Below, one piece after another: positions 35,291-48,403 of a DNA stretch of 64,000 nt. Both the position numbers and the translations under genes were made by a program. This stretch comes from Cryptomeria japonica (taxonomy: Eukaryota > Streptophyta > Pinopsida > Cupressales > Cupressaceae): assembly GCF_030272615.1 (NCBI RefSeq), contig NC_081411.1, forward strand, positions 833,454,136 to 833,518,135, written 5' to 3'. The notes under the pieces were generated by a model. It worked only from the letters and a program-made list of their open reading frames with translations, ran no database searches and was not told the DNA's origin. Each line of letters starts with the position of its first letter. Positions within the stretch are counted from its first letter, which is position 1.

Positions 35291-35820
35291 GCCACTAAAT
35301 TGAAAAATAAGGGCGGTGTTCTAAGTGCTTCTTCCACTATCTCATCTCATCTCTTCTCTGACAATCTCGCTTTTCCCTGTTTTCAGATTCCACTCCATTG
35401 ATCATAATCTCACTTCAATCAACTCTAAACTTAAACAGTACACCACGTCAATATAAATCCCAATCAATACATTCTTTCTATCTCCACACATCACAGATTT
35501 AGCGCTCTTTTTCATGCACATCTTCTCACTCATATCCAATTTCCTTGAAATATCCTACGGTTCCTAGACTCGACGAGGACATGCTTGAAGAGATTGAGCA
35601 GATGGGTCTGTTCAAGTATGGAGGCACTCCCCACTGGGGTAAGAACCGCAACATTGCATTTCAGGGAGTGCTGAACAAGTATCAGAAAGGTATGGAGTTT
35701 TTGAAATCTATGAAAAAGTGTGATCCAGAGGGAATGTTTTCCAATGAGTGGACCGATGGAGTACTGGGAAGAGATTTGAGAGATAGCCTCGTAAATATGA
35801 AGAGCTCCTTGAGTACGTAG
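35280..35820 (+). pseudogene. GULLO copy C: promoter and 5' leader fused to part of exon 3
   Basis: 35280-35555 matches the upstream region and 5' leader of copies A and B, with TATAAAT at 35452. It then jumps at about 35556 directly into exon 3 ([27 protein letters not shown]), so the start codon, exons 1 and 2 and the first part of exon 3 are deleted. Similarity stops after [10 protein letters not shown]; a short unrelated tail ends at 35820. The remaining frame (from a TTG at 35545, 91 residues) has no FAD-binding domain. It is non-functional. Confidence 0.85.
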
Positions 35821-36480
35821 AATTTGCAAGTTACATGATCGAAGAAGAACCAACTTCTATGAACCCTTTAAGATAAGAGAGGTATAAAACATTGCATGAA
35901 TGACTCGAAGAAAATTACTCAACTATTAATACATATGTTACATAAAGATAAATACACTATGTGGAGTTGAAAGTATATATGAAAATACATGATAAGGAAA
36001 ACACAAAATGAAGTGTATAAATGAGCCTTGTATATAAAACCAATAATGATGAGGTAAGAAGGTAGGATTGAATATCTAACTACACCTCCAAAAGTAACAC
36101 ACATTCAGGATATTAGAGACAAGTGTTGAAACACATGTAGAGTCCACATGAAGTGACATAAAAGGTAAAAACTATTTTCAATTGAGCTTAAGTATAGTGT
36201 GAATAGGTATATTAGGTAAAACTAATATACACAGGAATGCATTTCATACTAACAGTGCTCCTTAAGAGATACTTAGGGAGAAACCTAATTGCTGAAAGAT
36301 CAATCATGAAGCATTTAAAAGATTTAAACACTATTGAATTAGAATTGGTTTCTATTTGAATAAATGAATCTTATATTGAATGTATATTAGAATAAGAGAG
36401 GAATAAAATAGTACATGAGTGTCATCAAGTACACTTCTTAACCTTTAAAACATAGATGGAACAAAAAAATAACACTCTAT
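35821..36480. other. intergenic, nothing recognised
   Basis: AT-rich, no gene-like frame, no LTR termini seen. Confidence 0.4.
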
Positions 36481-36990
36481 AAAGTGAATAGTCAATTGGA
36501 AGAGGATGCTTCTAAGCTAAAGGACAACCAGGGGACCCTCATGAAGAGCATCTAGGACATCCTTGATTATTGTAGAGAATCTATTAAGAATACAACCACT
36601 ACCATCTAGGTTATGCAACAAAAACTAAAAAGAAAGAAGGAGAACCATTCGAGAAGGGATGCATAGCCTTTTTCTCATAGTTCCCCCCTTGAAGGTCTAT
36701 ACGTAAAAAGATCAGCCACTCAATGGAGACTTCTCTTTCCTCCCCTCATTCCCATCCTTTGGTTAGCACCTTTGCTTCTCACGAGGAGGTCTCCTTTAAA
36801 GAGAATCTTGAGTTCCTACAAAAAGAGTGATAAGCCATTAAGGGCTTGAAGTCCCTCAATAAAAGATAACTATATGTTGATTTTCTGCTAGTCCTTTCTA
36901 ATTTGTTGTTTTAGTGGTTTATTATTTTGGGTCTTTTTCTTAATCTCACTCCTTTTGAGGTTCAAATTTATTACCTTGATGATTAATGGC
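36481..36990 (+). pseudogene. degraded coding remnant, unrecognised
   Basis: Plus-strand frames give a short helical segment (NSQLEEDASKLKDNQGTLMK), then a Ser/His-rich part with several stops, then a T-rich tail. The order resembles 20040-20940. It may be the end of a LINE or other retroelement ORF; no diagnostic motif. Confidence 0.25.
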
Positions 36991-38989
36991 AACTCTCCCT
37001 CACATAAATGCTTTTATACCAAACAAATGATAACGCTCAATCTCTTACCCTTGGATGGACCTTAACATCCTTTATAAACTTGTTGTCCTAAAAGCGACAA
37101 GACCCAAAACAACACAAACAATTCTATAACAACATATTTTGGGTGACAGGAACTTTAAGTAAACCAATAAATAAACAAATTAACACAAAGATCATTTCAT
37201 TATTAATTCATTTATTAGAACACATTACAAATATGTAGAGACTATCCACTTACAAATTGATATTTGATAGCCACTAAAAAAATGCAACTACATTCATATA
37301 AAAATTTGCGAACTTAAACTATCGGTCATTGCACAGATGTTGGCTTCTTTCTATTCCAAACTTATTCTTCCTTCCCTTGCATAGCCCATCATCACTTCTG
37401 GTCGACACCCTTAGTACGTTAGTCCACAATGAAAGTTTTTCTCTGGCTCATTCTCATTTGTATTAACTAAAATTATGTGATTCTCCACCCTTCAAATTCC
37501 TCTATCTTTTCTTTATCAACTTAAAAACCTTAACGCGGGTCTCTGGCTATTCCCACATTCATTCTTTCCAATTACTTAATTTGCAATTCCAAGGTGGAAT
37601 ATTGCTCCCCTAGTTATGGCTCTACTAATCGGCCTTTCTTCTGTTTGACATGTTTGGCCTCTTCCCATTACTCACTGGAAAACCACACTCTATCTAGTGC
37701 TTTCCCATGGTATCCTCCTTTTGTTCTCCCCTTGGCCTTTCATTTTCACCCTTCATTTTCTAACCGTTTCTCAGCCAATCATAACTAATTCTTTTAAGCC
37801 ATTTTATTTTCCTCCAAAATTGATCAATATTTAATAATTCATCTCCTCTTGCCAACTTTCTACTCATGTAGCAGCAAGAATTCCAAACTTCATATCAACA
37901 AACCAAAATTGTGAACAAAACATAAAACCAAACAAAATAAAAATTAAAAACAAAATGTTGACCAATGCTCCTACATCAATGGCTGACTTGTAATTTACCC
38001 AGATCCTTCTCAAGCTAATCTAATCTAAACACTTTATAAAGTTGAAAATATAGTAGCCAAATTTCGGCTTTTACCTCTAGACTATAAATGATTAGACAAA
38101 CAACGTCAAAAGCTAGATGACCTAAAAAGTTAGAAAACAACATCCTTGTAATCTCTTAAAAAGTTCAAAGTCCGGCCGACCTCCATTATTCTAGAAATAG
38201 TTTTGCTTCTTAAAAGGGTAAAAACAAAAACGATAAAGAAAGATAAGAGATGGAATTCCAGACTGAAAAGTCCAAACACAAACTATTCATTGGTTTTAGC
38301 TCCCTATCCCACGGAACTCAGTATCCGTGGATTCATTTGCACGGTTTAATAGGGTTGTATTCAAATGTTTTCGATGCACTCCATCTCTTCTTACTCCTTA
38401 CTCCTGTGCTTTTGGTGGTTGTGATGCGTTTTGGAGATTAATGTGCGTGTGTATGAACCAAATTTAGAGAAAATCTAGTGTGGCAAACGTGTTGATGGGG
38501 ACAAGCATTCCGTGATAGTGAATTATGGCTTCATTGTTGCTCTTATTATCATTATTATTTCCTGGACGAGACCAACAAAGAAGGTACTGATTAGGATTGA
38601 TAAATCTTTCTCCTATTGTTGTAATCGAAAGAAACTTCGTTATATTTAATGTGATAGTTGATCTTATTCTTTATCCTTGAGTACAAATTTCTAGTCAAGG
38701 AAATCATCCTCGTTTATGCAACTTCTACTTCCTATCTATAAATGTGCGTTGGTGTACCTAGTAAATAATTTAGATTGTGTCCTATGGAATTTTTTATAAT
38801 CCATTACATGGTTGAATAACATAGATTTGTCCATGACTAACGTTACGCGTGTTGAAGTCAAGGAATGAGATATAAATTTGATTTCTTTATTGTCTTACCT
38901 TGTTTCAAAAGAGCTAAATTAAATTTAAAGAATGGGTCCATTCTTATGCACTGTTAACCTTTTAGGATTAGTATCAAGTGTCTTTTGTA
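36991..38989. other. intergenic, nothing recognised
   Basis: Short frames at 37594-37788 and 38250-38441 have no recognisable domains. No LTR ends or RNA gene seen. Confidence 0.35.
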
Positions 38990-41170
38990 TGAGAAATGAG
39001 TTATTGATTTAAAAGTCAAAAATTGGTTCACTTACTTCTAGTTAAACCTAGAGGAAATTCAAAATTGAAGACCTTCTTGAACCATTGTTTAGTTATGAAG
39101 ATAAATTGAGATTTTACGATCTATGTACCAATTGGTGACCCTATTACAGATTTTATAACCTCATATACGCATTAATATAGAATCAAAGTACAATGTTCAA
39201 TGTCCCTACAATGTTAGCTCTTCTACAAAATAATGTGGCTATGATAGAGGATATCAAAAAAGGCTTTTGGTGAAATTATATCTAGTGATCATTTCATCAA
39301 GACATGGGAGTTTAAGATGTCTTTCATCAAGTTGATAACTAGAGATATATATATATATGAGAGGATGAGAAGTAATGATTGATGATAAAACATGCTACTA
39401 GACTAGGGTTCTCTAACAACTTTTGATGTTAATATAGAATAAATGACACCTAAGCAAGGGCAGATTTTAGTAAGAGATAAAGGATGTCTTCTCCTACTTA
39501 AGTGGAATGTATCCTCATCCATTTCCTTAGATATTATTATAAGAAAAAAAGATAAGGGGGAATTATTTGGAAATGCTAAAAGCAAATAAAAAATTTACTC
39601 AAGGTTTGAATTTAGCCTATGCCATGGGATTTTTGTAATGTGGAACCTTGATATTGAGGATCATAAGTTAAGATTATACAAGGATCCATGACAAATATTT
39701 GGAAACATTCTAATAAAAAAATAAGTATAAGTATCAGCTATAGGCATATCCTCTTTTGCAATGCACACTATTCAATTTAGTGAAGACACTATAAGGATAC
39801 TTCAAGATGATTATGGGAAGTTGTTGGAGGAGAATAAAAATACAAATAATGAATACAATAAGGAAAAGAGAAAGGTAGAGAGAATTAGGTTTTAACTCTG
39901 TAAAATGGGCCCTGAGGCAATTATGCTTACCCCAACATTCCTTAGGATAATGTTACTACAAAAGAAGGAAGAAATATATTAAAGGGTTTATTGTGATAAG
40001 AAAATGAAAGGGACAAATATATAAAATTAGTAATTCATATAGTTTAAAAAGATCTCAATAAGACCACCTTTCTAATTTCAATAGAGCTCATAATGTTTGA
40101 GAGAAGGTTCTAGCATGTTCAACCAACTTTCCTCTTTATAGAATTTACATTTCTAGGAGCTTGAAATAAACCCTAAAAACTTCAAAAAAAAAAATTTCAA
40201 GAAAAAATGATCAAAAATAAAAAGAACCAACAAATAATGTATTTGTTTATAACATTTATTTAATCAATCTTAATGGCTTATGAAGAAAATAACATTTTTC
40301 TTTATAAATATATAAAATATATCATATTAGGTATTCTATAATAGAAAATATAAAAGTATAATTTATTATTTAATTATTTTAAAATGAAATAAACAAACAA
40401 ATAATAATAAATTAATTTATATAATTTTTAAAAAATGATTAGATATGATGATCTTTCTTCTATTATCATTACTATCTTGATAAAAACAATAAACAATACC
40501 AACAAAATAAAAAATTACTAAATAGTAGAAAAAAAAAGCTAATATTATTCCTCTATATTATAGCTATCCGCATGATACCCTAAATACTAATGAAATGAGA
40601 CAAATTAATTGATCTTGCATTTGTAGTCATTGAACATCATCACTTTTGTCCTTTTCCCTTATCTATCCTTAAGTTAATAAGTCAATTCGATTAGTAATAT
40701 TTAACCTTATATGCCTAGTGTTGAGTTAGCCAAAATATTTTAGGGTTTATAATTTTATTGCATTCTACAATCATATGAATGTCATCAACTTTTGGTAAAT
40801 ATTATGTCTGTGAACAATACGTGAATTTGGTTATTAATTATCACTAAATTGTACTCAGATTTGAGTATTTACGTGTCAGGGAATAAGAAAAGTTAAATTA
40901 TGTTTAAGATTGAAAACAAAAACGTTGAATTGTTGTTATTTTCGACTTGGAGTAGAAATTGGAAAACAAAAAGCAAGAAGTTGAAGAAAGCAGCCTTGTG
41001 TTCTAAGTAATTGAAAAGACTAAGGCGGTGTTCTAAGTGCTTCTCCCACTATCTCATATCATGCCAATCTTGCATTTCCCTGTTTTCAGACTCCACTCCA
41101 TCGATCATCTTCCACACCGCCCGATCATCATCTCTCCACCACTAAGCATTATTTTCATCCAATTTCGTTG
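38990..41170 (+). repeat. upstream flank of GULLO copy B (partner of 33780-35550)
   Basis: About 2 kb shared in order with the upstream flank of copy C; 40440-40880 is also present inverted at 33250-33720. Close to the gene it carries the GGCGGTGTTCTAAGTGCTTCT leader phrase shared with copy C. Confidence 0.75.
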
Positions 41171-41208
41171 AAACGTCGAGAGAAAGGAGGCACATAATTA
41201 GTGGAGCC

Positions 41209-43373
41209 ATGTATTTCCTCCTCCTCCTCCTCCTCCTCTTAAATATCAAGAGCATGAATGGCGTATGGTGCAGCCCACCTGCTCCGCCAGTCAAATGCGA
41301 CACCACCGGTTGCACAGTGAGCAACGCCTACGGAATATTCCCCGATCGATGGACGTGCAGTGCCGCAGCGGCCATTTTTCCTTCGTCGGAAGAAGAGCTG
41401 CTGGAGGCGGTGGCGACGGGCAGCCGGAAAAAGCAGAAGATGCGGGTGGTCACGCGGTGGTCGCATTCCATTCCAAAATTGGTGTGCCCGGGCGGAGAAG
41501 AGGGGCTAATCATAAGCACCCAGGAGCTGAAACGCGTGGTTAGCGTAGATGAGGAGTCCATGAGAATGAGTGTGGAGAGCGGAGCTGCGTTGGGGGATAT
41601 AATAAGCGCGGCCGCGGAATACAAGCTGGCGCTACCTCAAACGCCGTATTGGAAGGGGTTAACAATCGGAGGACTCATTTCTACGGGGGCTCATGGAAGC
41701 TCACTCTTTGGGAAGGGAAGTGCTGTTCACGAGTACGTTGTGGGCATGAGATTGGTGGTCCCCCTGAGAGGAGGGAATGCAAGTGTTGTGACTTTCAATT
41801 CCTCCCATGCTGATCTCGATGCTGCCAAGGTTTCTCTTGGCCTTCTCGGAGGCATTTCTCAGGTATATTGGAAGTCTGTCTACATTGGGTGAATCAAGGA
41901 ATATATTTAACATTTAATGATTATGTAGTTGATTCGGTCATTACAGATTAATCGTTTTGACTTTGAGCCAGAAGATTCTAACTCAATCAAATCACTGTCA
42001 ATGAACATCTGGTATCTGCTGTCAATTATCTACTATAAACGCGTTTATCTAAGCCATACAGAGAAATGTCTAATCAATCATAAATTTAATTTTTTAATAT
42101 AAAAAGTTCGTACAGTTCATATTTCTTTCCTAAAAGGTGGAAGGTTAGTAATATTAAGACAACATATAGCTTTTAGTGTATTTAACAAGTGCAGGTAACA
42201 CTGCAGTTGCAGGCAATGTTCAAAAGGTCCATCACAAACGTGAGAAGAGATGAACAAGATTTAGAGGAGAGTATAACAGAGTTTGGACGAACACACGAAT
42301 TTGGAGACCTGACATGGTATCCTGGACAGCGTAAGATCGTTTACAGAATAGACGACCGAGTTCCTGTAAACCAATCTGGAGATGGTGTCAACGATTTCAT
42401 TGGATTTCGCCAAACCTTAACTGCAGGCTTGGCCATCACTCGTTTAGCAGGTAAAATTCTGCAACCCACTTGCATGCATTAGATATTGAAATATTTCTTT
42501 GCTAAACATCGCAGTTTATATTAGTGGGGTTGATGAAATAAAATCTTCGTTTCAGAGGAGATGCAGGAAGCTACAAAGGATGCCAAGGGAAAATGCATGA
42601 CGGCCAAGCTACAGGTAGAGGCTTTGGAGATTATCGGTTCAGGCTTCAAGAACAACGATTTGGGGTTTGTCAAGTATCCCATTGTAGGCTACCAAAACAA
42701 GCTGCAGGCAGCCGGGTCATGTCTCAATTCTACAGAAGATTTGCTGCTCACAGCTTGTCCATGGGATCCTCGCATTAAGGGAGAATTCTTTCACCAGACT
42801 ACCATGAAAATCAACATGACCAAGATTTCAGACTTCATTACAGACATTAAAAGGCTGAGAGACCTGAATCCCTCTGGTTCGTGTGGGGTGGAGCTCTACA
42901 ATGGAATTCTCATGCGTTTTGTGAAGGCTTCCAGTGCTTATCTGGGAGCAAATGAGGATTCGGTGGACTTGGATTTCACATATTATCGATCCAAAGACCC
43001 CATGGTTCCTAGACTCGACGAGGACATGCTTGAAGAGATTGAGCAAATGGGTCTGTTTAAATATGGAGGAACTCCCCACTGGGGTAAGAACCGCAACATT
43101 GCATTTCAGGGAGTATTGAAAAAGTATAAGAAAGGGGAGGACTTTTTGAAAGCTATGAAAAAGTATGATCCGGAGGGATTGTTTTCTAATGAGTGGACCG
43201 ATGGAATGCTGGGAATAGGAAAGTCGAAAGGGGTAGTTATAGACAAGGACGGTTGTGCTTTGGAAGGTCTGTGTTTATGTGCAGGGGACAGGAACTGTGC
43301 TCCTCACAAAGGTTACTTTTGTAGGGCAGGAAGAGTGTACGTCTATGCTAGAGTCTGTAGATATGAGGTGTAG
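41209..43373 (+). CDS. L-gulonolactone-oxidase-like FAD flavoprotein, intact copy B (three exons)
   Basis: Exons 41209-41862, 42195-42450 and 42556-43373; introns 332 and 105 bp with GT-AG ends; 1728 coding bases, 575 residues plus stop, a normal length for plant GULLO. Residues 1-20 are a Leu-rich signal peptide, so a secreted or apoplastic enzyme is expected. FAD-binding (PCMH) part at about 40-215: TRWSHSIPK (82-90) and [12 protein letters not shown] (154-165). The C-terminal ALO domain ends in a Cys-rich segment and has the active-site motif HWGK at 478-481. The family oxidises L-gulono-1,4-lactone or related aldonolactones with O2 or another acceptor, feeding ascorbate synthesis; the substrate here is not known. 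The start is the ATG before the Leu run, shared with copy A. Compared with copy A the leader has lost about 60 bases, including the TATA box, and about 20 more near the ATG. Confidence 0.92.
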
Positions 43374-44350
43374 AATAACACCTAATTGCATACATGTATT
43401 AGATCAACAATGTCAACTTTTTGAATTTTATATATAGGGCAAAATATATGGGACAGATAATGTTATAAAGCAGACTAATGTGATAATCGGGGACAGAATA
43501 TGACATTGCTAAGGACTTCAATTCACACTCACTTTAAAGAATGATATATAGACGTATTACTCTTTTCTTCCTAATTCATGTTAAAGTCTCTTCAAATTCA
43601 TTTATGTAAGTGGCTAGAACTGCCTTTTATTTCTAATGTAATTGGATTATTTTCACCGACACACATCTTTTCATGGATACGTAATACTATTCGAAGAGAA
43701 TCTTTTTGTTTCCTCCCCATTTTTTTATTTATCTTCAAAATAAAGATTATTATGCATATAGATAAAATTGTAAATTTATATAAAAAGAGTTGTTATTAAT
43801 ATAATAAATATATGTTTGTTAGATTAAGAGATTAGAAATTGTTAAAGTTTTATGGTGTAGTGTTTATATAATTTAATTTTATTTAAAATACATTTTTATA
43901 TTGTTTTATCATAAATTTTAAATTTAAGATGTTTTTATTGAAACGAATGTGTTGTTGGCATTTTCATAGTAATTGGACAAGATCTCAAGTATAAATCTGA
44001 TCCCTTTATTTGTAATTTTATTTTTTATAATTATGTTCTCCCAAATTGTGTGCCTCTATTGTAATATCTAAGTTGAAGTCAAAGTAGTGGAGATAAAGAT
44101 CTTTTAAGGCTTATCGCAAAAAGATTGAAATTTAAAATTTCCTTGTGCTTAAGTCAAACCCCATGCCATTATTCACAAATTGTAAGAAAATAATTCGATA
44201 TCAAAATGGAAGATGCATGAAATGACTATTTTTTTGCTAAAATGCAAGATCATTTTGATTTGAAACTCTTGTGATACTCTATGACAATGTGAATACCTAA
44301 TCTAAGACCCTTTACTAAGGTCTTATATTTTGATGCGAATTATTGGGCTA
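43374..44350 (+). other. 3' flank of GULLO copy B
   Basis: No gene. It carries the uninterrupted version of the flank of copy A (29267-29812 joined to 31003-31450) and is the mirror of the inverted remnant at 32640-33230. Confidence 0.75.
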
Positions 44351-46102
44351 GTTGGGGAAGATATTAGGAATGTGTACTCATTATTGGGTTTATTTAAATT
44401 TATTTAACGTGTATTAAGATATAATTGATTTATTTATAATTTATTATACTATCAAATCTCTTAGCATCATCACATCTTTTGTAGGCACATAATATTGCAA
44501 GCACTGCATGCTTTGTTTAATGTGAGTCTACCACTTTAGAATAATTTGTACCTAGGCTATTGACACACAAATATACCTAGGTATATCTTTGAATACAATG
44601 TACAATATTAGACTATGAAGAATGGAGGGTCGACCAACTCAACTTAAACACCATAATATTTAGTGCTTGTAACTAGTAACCTACATGCCTGATGATGAAG
44701 CTAAGTTAAAATCCTACTTGGGATATCCAATAATAATTTAAATAAAAGATCCTTTGTTGTTTATCTAGTTGTTATTTGCTAGACTAAATATGATACTAAC
44801 AATAAAATGGTTGTTTATAAGAATTATACTAGTATTAAGGATTCTTTAGTCATTTCTTTAGTTGTTATTTCTATGATTAAGATTGTTTCTTCTAATAAAG
44901 ATCTTGTCCCTAATGATGCTATTCTATCTCACTATATTTTTGTTACCCCGCCTTCTTTTGTTGTTTCCTTAAATGAGGCTACTAAACAGGTTTCACATTC
45001 CCCTTCATCTAGGTCTTCAAGTGTTGAATATAAATCTAGTTAACCAGTAGTACATAGAAGGAAGACAGATGTGAAGATGGCTAAGGTTGTCTCTAATGTT
45101 GTTCAATTATAACCCTAGTTACCTCTTGGGTAAGTTATCTATTTCATTTGTAATAGGGTTTGGGTATTGTCAAAAAACCACTTACATTAATAAAAATATA
45201 TTTAAATAAAAGAGAATATAATGAATAAAATATAAGTGTACATCTGCATCATGGAGATGAGAAAAGTAATTGTAGAGGCTTAGGGTCAAACATAGGCCAC
45301 CATGAATATGCCTCCAAAACATAAGGGATACTTACTAGAGACAAAGTATACACTACAATTAAGATAAAATAGCATACAAGGACATTATAACAAGATTTAG
45401 GAATGGTATTAAGATAAAGTAAAAAAAAAAAATTATAGCTTTTAAGATCATTTATAAAATAGAGTTCTCCCGACAATTTGGACAACATAAGACCTGTACA
45501 ATTTATCATTTTTTTTGAAAAAAGGTAAATAATTTTCAAATATAAAATTTGGACCTATTATACACAATTTAACTAAGTACATTTGGTTAACATATCCATA
45601 ATAAGATTTAGATAAAGTCTAGTTTTTTTAAAATATTCTATTGAACACCATTACTGTACCATGAAATGAATAAATCATAATATAATTTTGAATTGGCATT
45701 CGAATAAGCACATTAATGTCCTATTTTTGGACCACCTTGATTTTTCCTAAAATCACATTTTTATTTAAAATTGCATGAGGGTTGTTAAGAATTTACAATT
45801 TTATGAAAACTTCGTGTTCAATTCTCTAGTCATCCTCAAGCCTTTCAGGCTTCTTATATCATTTAAAAAAATCTCTATGTGCTAGCTTCCTAAAAATCTT
45901 AGGAGCATGTGGTGTTTAACACCCCCAAGTTGCATTATTGACTCTCATTGGACTCGATGGCAAGGCATGTGTCGATCATATTCCTACTTTGTGGCTCTGC
46001 ATAAATGCATACCACTCTCAAAGGAGACAATAATCTCCACATTTCTATTAATATACCTCCATTTTATCATATATCCAAGGTATCTAATTTTTTATTACAC
46101 TT
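44351..46102. other. intergenic, nothing firmly recognised
   Basis: A 78-codon frame at 44807-45043 (Ser/Val-rich, no domain) and a leucine-rich minus frame at 45249-45539 are not supported by any family. AT-rich. Confidence 0.35.
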
Positions 46103-47190
46103 TTTTTTTTTGATGAATAGGCCTTCTCTATTAATTAAAAATATTAAAGTACATATTCACAAAAAAAGGTCGGGGGATACAAGATCACCTCGCGAGAGTC
46201 ACATGGCCAGAAGCCGGAGTCAAAAAATAAAGCTATTCATCAAAAAACTTCCTCAAGCAGCCAAAGCAGAGGTAGCCAAGGGAGGAGGATCAAGATCATC
46301 TTTCTTGCCCCATACATCAGTGGGGTCAGGAGTCAGGTCCGACACGGACCACCCATCTTCAGGATCTTTGTCAACTTCTCCTTCCTCTCGCCTAGGAGGC
46401 GAAATTGCCAGAGCCAAGCGGGGAAACTTGGAGGTGGTGGCAGAAGGCCACCTAGAGCCATCACTAGCAGGAGGAGCCAAAGTCAAAGGAGCAGTAGAAG
46501 GCCACCCCGAGGCAGAGCCACAACACAGAGGAGCTCCAGGGGCATTTCCTTAGTGCTGGAGGAGCTCCTATAAGTGGCCCACCTCCAGAGCCACTTTGTC
46601 AACTTGTACCTGAATCTGCATTAATACATTGTTACAAATGCAAGCTTTCGCATAAAGCGAGACATTAATATCCAAAAATCTGTGAGTAAAAGGGACTGCA
46701 TTTCTATCCTTCCAAAGAGTGAATAGGATCTCCATTCTGAAAGCATGTCATATATGGGAAAATTTGAAGGGGATTCTAGGTGAATCACCCAGAAGAACCA
46801 TATGTTAAGAAATGGGCTCAGGCTGAAAAGGCCGAAAGAAATCATGGATCTAGCTCCAGTAATGTTGAGCTCTTCTATAGAACCAAAAAATGTGCATAAA
46901 AGTTTTTGGGTGACCATAAAAAGGGCACCAGGGATCGGGAACCCCCAAATGCTTAAGTCTAGAACCCAAAGACAACCCTTGAAAAGGAACACACCACGCA
47001 AAGTGTGCAATCTTGGGTTCAGTGGTGGCAGACCAGACAGCAAGAAACCCGAATCACGAGGAAGTCTGAGAAGACTACAAGTGCCACTGTTGATTGAGAA
47101 TATGGACCATAGGCAAATGGGGAACCAGCCAGAGATAACCCATTTTGGGTTTGTAGCTGGTGAAAGGAGTCCGAGAATTTTATAAAGAAT
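46103..47190 (-). mobile_element. LINE 3' end (ORF2 C-terminus plus poly(A)), 5'-truncated
   Basis: On the minus strand the frames read the reverse-transcriptase-adjacent zinc-binding tail of plant LINE ORF2 (WSATTEPKIAHFAWC, PDPWCPFYGHPKTF) and then an Ala/Pro/Arg-rich C-terminus ending near 46250. The sequence closes with a run of A (the T-run at 46101-46110 on the plus strand). Frameshifts and stops are frequent. Upstream of about 47190 the sequence turns into a gypsy element, so this LINE is 5'-truncated, as is usual. Confidence 0.65.
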
Positions 47191-47394
47191 TGAGTCATCA
47201 TCATGAAGTTGGATGAATGGTCCTCTATTAATCATCATAAGGTGATTGATAGAGTCAACTCCTTCTTCAAATTCTTCTCCCAAGCTAGGCCAAACGACTT
47301 GTTGTTGATCAAATTGGGGCTGAGTAGGATAATACAAAGCTAATTTGTTTTGGTAGTATTTCCATCTGAAATAGTCATATCCCCTAACCGGCAT

Positions 47395-47879
47395 CAAATA
47401 TATGCATCAGTTGTAGCAAGCCAAGGTCTTCCCAAGATCACTGGATACCCTCCCAATGTGGCCTTAGGAGACAGGATCATAAAGTCTACAGGGTATTCCC
47501 AAGAATCAAAATCAACAACTATATCTTCAATCATACCATTAGGTCAAACTATAGTACTATTAGCAAGTTGTAGGACTGTAGGTGTAGGTCTGAGACTAGT
47601 GATTTCAAGCTGCTGCATAATATCCCTTGTCATAACATTAATGGCTGCTCCCAAATCAATCAAAGCATTCTTTATCTGAGTGTCATTAATGACTATATTC
47701 ACAACAGGGCTACTAGGATCAGCATACTTAGGAATTGAAACCTTTCCTAGCATAATATTTGCCAATTGACCCATTACATGCATAGTTTGTGGATCTTTCT
47801 TCTTTCTGCCAGGCTTCTTTAGACATGCTTCCCTAAGTACCTTACTGTATACAGGGACATCCTTTGTAGCTTGTAACAA
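47395..47879 (-). pseudogene. gypsy aspartic protease region
   Basis: The minus frame has the catalytic motif ALIDLGAAINVM (DLGA where DTG/DSG is usual) and the downstream GYPVILGRPWLATTDAYI, the conserved IxGRxxL segment of retropepsins. A TAG just after LANSTIV and a TGA after DAYI break the frame. After that a different frame continues briefly (EEFEEGVDSI) to about 47200. Confidence 0.75.
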
Positions 47880-48403
47880 TGGGATTTTAACACATCGTGT
47901 TTCAGTTGATCTATAATATCAAAACTTTGCTCATGTTCTAGAAGAATCTCTTTTTCTTGCAACCTCTGAGGAAATGGGGGTAGTTGCTATTTTTTAGGTA
48001 TTGGGATTGTTGGACTAGAGATTTCTTGCTCTTTGGGTATTTCAGTTATAACTGGAGGGGATGGATTAGGCAAAGTTGTCCCAGATCTGAGGTGAATATC
48101 ACTTATAGATAGAGAATAGATTGGGTATTGATTAGGATCAGCTGAATAAACTTCTTGTTGTTGCTAAGATTTGCTATTAGGATTTGGCATTGGTTGAGTG
48201 GGAAACTGTGTAGGTTTAGGTGGAAAAGTAGTGGTTGCAAGGGGAGGCATTATTGCAGGTGGTTGTGCCTGCCGAATAGGATGTTGATATCCAAAAGACT
48301 GATTGGTCCATGGTTGAATCCCCCTCCATTGAGGAGCAGGTTGCCAATTTCCTTGAAATTTCTTCCATTGTCCCTGAGGTGGAGACCAATTTCCTTGTAG
48401 CTA

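Noticed and set aside
46005-46553. 182-codon plus-strand ORF, Arg/Ser-rich
   Set aside because: It lies antisense to the LINE ORF2 C-terminus and starts in the LINE poly(A) region; a shadow.
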